Notes under the pieces: model-generated | Databases searched by the model: none | Seen by the model: only the letters and a program-made list of their open reading frames with translations | What the model was told of the DNA's origin: nothing | Made by a program: the position numbers and the translations under genes | Shown: piece by piece, positions 59,290-64,000 of the stretch | Numbering within the stretch: position 1 is the first letter of the stretch | Layout: each line of letters opens with the position of its first letter | From: GCA-2737665 sp044344795 | GTDB lineage: Bacteria; Bacteroidota; Bacteroidia; Palsa-965 | Length of the DNA stretch: 64,000 nt | NCBI GenBank assembly: GCA_044344795.1 | Contig: JBIJCF010000010.1 | Span: 16,157-80,156 of the forward strand | Direction: 5' to 3'

Positions 59290-61434
59290 TTAGTAATGCT
59301 TAGCGCGGTTGTCCACGATATCAGCGTTTTCGCGCAATACATCGTTTACTGCGTTATCGGTGCGGGCGCCGTAACCCTGAATTAAACGGGCTTGCTGTGC
59401 TTTTACATCGGTCAATGGTTCTGCTTTAGTAACCGTGGTTACAATTACAACGTAAACGCCCATGCTGCCTTTAATTGGAGCAGACATCTGATTCACCGCC
59501 ATTGCAGATACTTTACCTACTACTTCACCTTCGTAACCTGCCCCTGCAATATATGGCGCAGCCAAAGTGATGTTGGCAGCAGGCATTACTGTGGTCTTCA
59601 TGTTGGTTGCCCAAGCTTCCAGGTTCGCACCTTTGTTCTTGTTGAACTCATCAATAATCATTTTCGCTTTCTTCTGCTTGCGGACTTCCAACTCGCAGAT
59701 GTCACGAACTTCTTCCAAAGGCTTAACACCTTTCTTTACAACCTTCGTCAACTTACATACCACGTAACGCTCACCGGACTGGAATGGCTCGGATACGTTA
59801 CCGATTTCGCGCTCTTCGTTGTACAACCAACGTACAATTTCGCGTGAGTTATCCAAACCGTTGATGTAACGTGAACTTTCTACAATCTTGTCCGACTTCT
59901 GAACGTTCAAGCTCTTCGCTTGCGCTCCGGAGTTGAACTTCTCTGCAGTATTGTTTTCTACAGCGAACTGAGAAGCTGCATTAAACACCGTGCGGATAGT
60001 AGCTTCAGAAGGTTCTGTCTTGCTTTCAATTTTAGCAACCTGAACTTTAGTAGAGGGAGCAGTTTTGTCCAATACTTCAATAACGTGGTAACCGAATTCA
60101 GTTTCTACAACTACGACATCTCCTTTGTTGTTGTTGAAACCTGCATCTTTAAACGGCTGTACAAATCCGCTTTCCGGTGTAAACCAACCGTAGTCGCCTT
60201 TGTTACCGCTCTTGGAACCCGGATCGTCAGTCAATTTTTCAACTAAATCTTCCAGCTTCGCTTTCTTCGACTTCACTACACGCTGAATTGAATCGGCGCG
60301 CAATTTTGCCTGTGCTTTCGTGCGTGTAATTTCAGGAGATGCGTTAGCACAATCGGTACAAGCCACCAAAATGTGACGAACCTTAGCAGAATCGGCAGAA
60401 ACTTTGTTGCCGTACACTTTGTACACCACAACGTTTTGACCCATGTTGTATGGACCTAATACTGTTCCCGGTGCAGCTTTCAAAAATGCGCTGTCTGTTC
60501 CAACAGGGAATTGACCGGAACGCATATATTCTTTCACGAACATAGCATTGTCTGATGTTGCCAATACATACAACGAATCATCAATACCGCTTTTGCCGGC
60601 AAATGTTGTTGCAACGCTTTCCATTTCTTTGCGCTGGTTCGCGATGTCATCAGCAGATGCGAAAATGTCGAAGCCGATAAATTCCATATCGCGCTCTTCT
60701 TCGCGCTGCTTGAATTTGTATTCGTGCGACTTGTAGTATTCTTCCAATTCTGCGTCGGTTACTTTGATGGTAGAATCCGGAATGTCTGCATATTTCTTAG
60801 TTACGAAATTGAATGTGTACTTCGTGTTCTCTTCGTTGTGTTCACGCTTCGCTTGCGCAGTAGTTACATAAATTCCTTTACGAACCAACTGGTTGTATTT
60901 TTCTTTACGCAATTGCTTGCGCATAGACACTTCTATTTCTGTCCACTGTGTTTCTTGTTCAGGTTGCATACCTGACACAAACTGACGAATCTTAGCGCCG
61001 TCCAAACCACCCGTTGCGTTGGCGAATTGTGGATTCACCTGACCGGTTTGACGATCCTGGAAGAACTGCATCATGAATGGTGAAATATTGTCACCCATCA
61101 TCTGATCCGCCAACTCATCGTCTGTTACAACAATTCCGAGTTCATCGTATTCCGGAACGAAAATCAAATTCTCGATGTATTCCGCCCAAACGCCTTCAGA
61201 CATTTGTTGCTGTTCCATCTCTGATAATGAACGGCCCTGGCTGTATTGTTCCACCTTGCCGTTGAATTCCATGATGGAAATTTCGGTTCCGTTAATTTCA
61301 CCTACCGAAGTATCTCTTCCGAACATGGCGGTATTATTGCCCAGGAAATCGGTTAAAACGAAAGCCAACAGAGCAACAAAAATACTTCCTACGATAAGTC
61401 CTACACGACTTCTGATCTTAGCTAAAATGGTCAT
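59290..61434 (-). CDS. ppiD: PpiD/SurA-type periplasmic peptidylprolyl isomerase
   Basis: 714 residues. One N-terminal anchor (IRSRVGLIVGSIFVALLAFVLTDFLG), a SurA-N-like chaperone region (about 45-260), then a parvulin domain (about 345-455). The domain shows KVRHILVACTDC, KLTDDPGSKSGNKGDYGWFTPE and FKDAGFNNNKGDVVVVETEFGYHVIEVLD. It is an envelope foldase assisting proteins leaving the Sec channel. It is near lptC and coaX, a typical Bacteroidota arrangement. A variant promoter element lies 31 nt upstream. Confidence 0.9.
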   Translation of the reverse strand: MTILAKIRSRVGLIVGSIFVALLAFVLTDFLGNNTAMFGRDTSVGEINGTEISIMEFNGKVEQYSQGRSLSEMEQQQMSEGVWAEYIENLIFVPEYDELGIVVTDDELADQMMGDNISPFMMQFFQDRQTGQVNPQFANATGGLDGAKIRQFVSGMQPEQETQWTEIEVSMRKQLRKEKYNQLVRKGIYVTTAQAKREHNEENTKYTFNFVTKKYADIPDSTIKVTDAELEEYYKSHEYKFKQREEERDMEFIGFDIFASADDIANQRKEMESVATTFAGKSGIDDSLYVLATSDNAMFVKEYMRSGQFPVGTDSAFLKAAPGTVLGPYNMGQNVVVYKVYGNKVSADSAKVRHILVACTDCANASPEITRTKAQAKLRADSIQRVVKSKKAKLEDLVEKLTDDPGSKSGNKGDYGWFTPESGFVQPFKDAGFNNNKGDVVVVETEFGYHVIEVLDKTAPSTKVQVAKIESKTEPSEATIRTVFNAASQFAVENNTAEKFNSGAQAKSLNVQKSDKIVESSRYINGLDNSREIVRWLYNEEREIGNVSEPFQSGERYVVCKLTKVVKKGVKPLEEVRDICELEVRKQKKAKMIIDEFNKNKGANLEAWATNMKTTVMPAANITLAAPYIAGAGYEGEVVGKVSAMAVNQMSAPIKGSMGVYVVIVTTVTKAEPLTDVKAQQARLIQGYGARTDNAVNDVLRENADIVDNRAKHY

Positions 61435-61465
61435 AATTAATGACGTTTATTTTTGAATTGGGGCA

Positions 61466-61473
61466 CGAATATA
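61466..61473 (-). promoter_or_regulatory. possible -7 element TATATTCG of the ppiD-like gene
   Basis: One mismatch from TAnnTTTG (C at position 7), 31 nt before the ATG. Like the elements before rplU and pccB it ends in TTCG. Confidence 0.35.
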
Positions 61474-61506
61474 CAATATAAAGGGCAAATCCCCGAAACG
61501 AATCGG

Positions 61507-61755
61507 TTAACCCTTTTTATTTGACTGTTTATCAGCGGATTGGGACTCCATTTGGGCGGCTTTTTCGGTCTGGCGTTCCACCATACGATTGTAACGGCGG
61601 CGCATACTGTACATCACTCCCGCAAAAGCGGTTAACAATAACGAAAATGTGCCGGTTTGCTGATCGCCGATGATGAACAGATATACGGAGGTAATGACCA
61701 TGATCAGTGACAGCACCAACCAAACGTATTCTGTGATTTTGAAGTATTTTTTCAT
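61507..61755 (-). CDS. small two-helix membrane protein
   Basis: 82 residues. Two adjacent hydrophobic helices (about 10-28 and 34-50), then a basic/charged tail (RRRYNRMVERQTEKAAQM) ending in KKG. No family recognised. It follows lptC by 1 nt and precedes ppiD, in a place where Bacteroidota genomes often keep a short conserved membrane gene. Confidence 0.65.
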   Translation of the reverse strand: MKKYFKITEYVWLVLSLIMVITSVYLFIIGDQQTGTFSLLLTAFAGVMYSMRRRYNRMVERQTEKAAQMESQSADKQSNKKG

Positions 61756-61756
61756 G

Positions 61757-62299
61757 TTAATCGCCGTCCTTTAAGAGTATGGTTCCTGTGAGATTTTTGA
61801 TTTCGTATTCGGAAAAAGTTTCATCCGATTCCAGTCCGTTGCCCATCAGAATCTGGTCTTCGGTTGTAATTTTCACAAATGCATCGGTGTAAATTTTACG
61901 CCGTACGCCGTCCCAAATGAGTTTTTCGGTATTCAATTTTTCGCCTTTGATATTCACCACAACCACATCGTTGCGTGCTTCCATTTTTTGTTCGCGTTCG
62001 TAGCGAATGGCATATTTCGCGGTAAGTGAAGTATTGACAGCTCCTGAATCGTCGAAGAAATCGAGTTCAATACCTTTCGACAAAATGGTATGTGGATTGT
62101 CATTGCCGAACTCCTCAATTAACGGTGCTTTCAAATGAATTTTAACACGAGCCGAATCTGTGAACAACAGATCGACTTTGGTGGCTGTCTGAAACGGCAA
62201 TGTATCTTTCGTGGTGTACGATTTTACTTTAGCAGGATCATTTCTGCAAGCGCTGCACAATACAATAACGATTGCAATAACGAAAGCCGAAGTACGCAT
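61757..62299 (-). CDS. lptC: LptC-like LPS export periplasmic protein
   Basis: 180 residues from ATG 62299, two bases after the upstream gene's stop. The open frame starts 10 codons earlier inside that gene. An N-terminal helix ends in a lipobox-like LCSAC, so it could be a lipoprotein rather than a simple anchor as in E. coli. The remainder is the beta-jellyroll of LptC (FTDSARVKIHLKAPLIEEF, IELDFFDDSGAVNTSLTAKYAI, KIYTDAFVKITTEDQILMGNGLESDETF). It would pass LPS from LptB2FG to LptA. Confidence 0.87.
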   Translation of the reverse strand: MRTSAFVIAIVIVLCSACRNDPAKVKSYTTKDTLPFQTATKVDLLFTDSARVKIHLKAPLIEEFGNDNPHTILSKGIELDFFDDSGAVNTSLTAKYAIRYEREQKMEARNDVVVVNIKGEKLNTEKLIWDGVRRKIYTDAFVKITTEDQILMGNGLESDETFSEYEIKNLTGTILLKDGD

Positions 62300-62301
62300 G
62301 A

Positions 62302-63864
62302 TTAATCGATCTTGTAACGCGTAAACCAACGGTCGTTAATAGACATGCCGATGCTAACACGGAAGAAGTTTTCTTGCAATAAACCCGATTCTATTGTTCC
62401 GCGACGACCCACTTCGAAAGACATGTTCATACGTCCGATAGGTTCGCTCAAACGAGGACGGAACGGTGCAGGCATACCAACACTGAAGTTGATGGCGGTT
62501 TCACGCAATTGTACATTATTAATTTCCAACGCGGTTTGATGATAGCGCATACCCAGTCGATATTGCACAGCTGAAAAATAGTTGCCACGACCAATGATTT
62601 TCGGTTGCCACTGGAAGCCCGCAGTAACGCGGTGACTGTTTTTTACCAAACCTGTTGCGGAGGTAGAAGCTACACCCGACCATAACTGCGTGGAATAGTC
62701 TGCTTGTATCATCCAGTTCCAGTCTTTCTTGATGGCAAAACCGCCACCCGCCATCAACGGCACTTGCACGCGAGAAGGAATACCATTGACAAAAGAAACG
62801 GTGTCACGAATCTGTTCGATTGTCCCGACTTGTTTGTACGTTTGCGCTAACAGCTCGTATGTTGTCGCAACTTCAGCAGGGAATCCGATTACAGCGCCAA
62901 TAGTCATGCGTGCTCCCGGACTTTTAATGAAGATGTTGCGCGTTTCTTCCTGATTGCCTTTGCGATAAACGAATTTATTTTTCATCCAGCTTTTATCCAC
63001 CATCAGTGAGTCGGGCATACCCTGAAACTGCGGGTTGATGGTGCGATTGATGCGGAAGGTGTATTGCAATCCGGCATTAAAGTACACATCTCTAAACGTA
63101 GTTGACTTTGCAATTTTAGTATTAAACGTCTGCAATGAATCCGGAAAAACATCACGACGAATGTTTGTTAAAGAACCATATAAATAAGATGCCGTGAAAC
63201 CTACAGAAATGTTTGTTAATGCAGTTCTATAACGCACTTTACGTTTAATGACGTTGGTGTCACCGATTAATTTGTCCTTGTCGTAGTTGGACGATAACAA
63301 ATACTTGCGTGTTGCGCCTGCAAAAGGGCGAATTGCATTAGCAAGAAACACCTGGTTAACACCACCGGCCCCTTCGTATTTATACGTCACAGGACCAAGA
63401 TTCGGAACTTCGTCTGCAGAACTAACATTGTAACCTACGGATGAATATGGTGTTAAACCGAATGCGGCTCCCCAGCGTTTTGAAACGGGAAAGGCCAATG
63501 CCAAATGTCCTAATGTGGTACGATTGAAAATTGCAGATGATGATGCATTGGAAAGCTGAACGGTGTTGCTCGCCAGAGATACTTCGTACGTCACCAACTG
63601 GTGCGCAGTAAGTGATGCCGGATTTAATAAGTTGATGTACTGTGGAATCATGGAGTCGTTGCGTAAAGCAATACCGCCACCGCCCATGCCGGTGTTAATC
63701 AGTCCTCCGTTAAATTGAAAATCACCAATTCCATAGCGCGAGTAAGGAGAAACCGTCTGCAATACAGAAGGATTCTGCGCCTGCAATTCATTTTCGGCAA
63801 CCACCAATACAGCAACCGCAAGAAATACTTTGAGAAAAAAACTAAATAAGGTGGTTCTCCACAT
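62302..63864 (-). CDS. outer-membrane protein, FadL/OmpP1-like
   Basis: 520 residues. Signal peptide (ends ELQAQ). The mature part starts with VSPYSRYGIGDFQFNGGLINTGMGGGGIAL, the N-terminal hatch typical of Bacteroidota FadL-like barrel proteins, then many amphipathic strands (AAFGLTPYSSVGYNV, FNAGLQYTFRI, WMIQADYSTQLWSG), ending in MSINDRWFTRYKID. It may be a hydrophobic-compound or lipid-related channel; substrate unknown. The start overlaps the 3' end of coaX by 23 bases. Confidence 0.78.
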   Translation of the reverse strand: MWRTTLFSFFLKVFLAVAVLVVAENELQAQNPSVLQTVSPYSRYGIGDFQFNGGLINTGMGGGGIALRNDSMIPQYINLLNPASLTAHQLVTYEVSLASNTVQLSNASSSAIFNRTTLGHLALAFPVSKRWGAAFGLTPYSSVGYNVSSADEVPNLGPVTYKYEGAGGVNQVFLANAIRPFAGATRKYLLSSNYDKDKLIGDTNVIKRKVRYRTALTNISVGFTASYLYGSLTNIRRDVFPDSLQTFNTKIAKSTTFRDVYFNAGLQYTFRINRTINPQFQGMPDSLMVDKSWMKNKFVYRKGNQEETRNIFIKSPGARMTIGAVIGFPAEVATTYELLAQTYKQVGTIEQIRDTVSFVNGIPSRVQVPLMAGGGFAIKKDWNWMIQADYSTQLWSGVASTSATGLVKNSHRVTAGFQWQPKIIGRGNYFSAVQYRLGMRYHQTALEINNVQLRETAINFSVGMPAPFRPRLSEPIGRMNMSFEVGRRGTIESGLLQENFFRVSIGMSINDRWFTRYKID

Positions 63865-64000
63865 GATAATTGATAATACAGTTTAGTCCGTCTGCGATGA
63901 GATTCGGACGTGCAAAGATGCCATTTTTAAGCACGCCAGCCAAAAGCGGCGCGTCTCCGCCCGTTAAGAACAATTGTAATTGCGGATAGTGCAATAAGTA
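63842..64000 (-). CDS. coaX: type III pantothenate kinase (C-terminal end only)
   Basis: Only 52 codons and a TAG stop are in the window; the start is beyond the right edge. The piece reads LFLTGGDAPLLAG, then a variable segment and PNLIADGLNCIINYH. This is the conserved tail of CoaX, which phosphorylates pantothenate, the first step of CoA synthesis. TGGDA is the phosphate-binding piece of its actin-like fold. The stop overlaps the outer-membrane gene start by 23 bases, so the two are probably translated from one mRNA. Confidence 0.85.
   Translation of the reverse strand, partial: YLLHYPQLQLFLTGGDAPLLAGVLKNGIFARPNLIADGLNCIINYHVENHLI

Noticed and set aside
1..64000. CRISPR arrays, tRNA genes, insertion sequences, integrases, toxin-antitoxin or defence genes
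   Set aside because: No regularly spaced repeats, no tRNA-like cloverleaf with CCA end in the gaps, and no transposase, recombinase or defence-family protein among the genes.

Overview
The window is a gene-dense stretch of chromosome from a member of the Bacteroidota. Three lines of sequence evidence support this. Promoters match the Bacteroidota sigma-A -7 motif TAnnTTTG and lie close to start codons. Shine-Dalgarno sites are largely absent before genes. Several secreted proteins end in type IX secretion (T9SS) type A C-terminal domains. Conserved neighbourhoods also fit: purH-mreBCD-mrdA-rodA, rsmA-mgtE-serA, feoAB, coaX-OMP-lptC-ppiD and rplU-rpmA. No tRNA, rRNA, CRISPR array, insertion sequence, phage gene or defence island was seen, and the window reads as core chromosome with lineage-specific surface proteins mixed in.

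Layout. 1-5,500: truncated TolB-like surface protein, an MBL hydrolase, a TonB-receptor plug domain without a barrel, two outer-membrane barrel proteins, recX and two unknowns. 5,596-8,780: prfB with an intact programmed +1 frameshift, fumC and an exported unknown. 8,781-12,351 (minus): lipoprotein, mannose-1-phosphate guanylyltransferase, aminotransferase and a SprT-like protein. 12,382-14,957 (minus): feoB, feoA and a 44-residue cysteine-containing lipoprotein candidate. 15,064-16,595: the MlaE/MlaF lipid-transport pair. 16,679-18,982 (minus): two T9SS cargo proteins, each with its own promoter and terminator. 19,106-24,857: gcvP, an exported unknown, a UbiA-like membrane protein and hemL. 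24,973-27,610: kynU and kmo. 27,753-36,172: L21 (with a long basic tail), L27, serS, a lipoprotein, a TPR protein, DUF4286, rsmA, mgtE, a serA-like dehydrogenase and a DUF1987/SiaC-like protein. 36,217-41,666: aspartokinase, GNAT, a large T9SS propeller protein and fbp. 41,784-46,647: a GIN-domain/barrel fusion, pccB, small envelope proteins and a SRAP protein. 46,705-51,720: mfd, a small membrane protein and a MacB-like permease. 51,946-59,044: purH and the complete rod-shape operon. 59,290-64,000 (minus): PpiD-type foldase, LptC, an outer-membrane protein and the end of coaX.

No wholly new multi-gene system is evident. The most distinctive signal is regulatory. At least eight genes have a perfect TAnnTTTG element ending only 3-6 nt before the start codon, which predicts leaderless or nearly leaderless mRNAs. 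In two places the upstream gene's TAA stop codon is itself the first three bases of the next gene's TAACTTTG element. In three places the TTG inside the element creates a false upstream start. Other points worth a look are the barrel-less plug protein, a perfect 16-bp palindrome at a T9SS cargo promoter, a T9SS gene lying inside the fbp-GNAT-aspartokinase block, and the 44-residue lipoprotein candidate.
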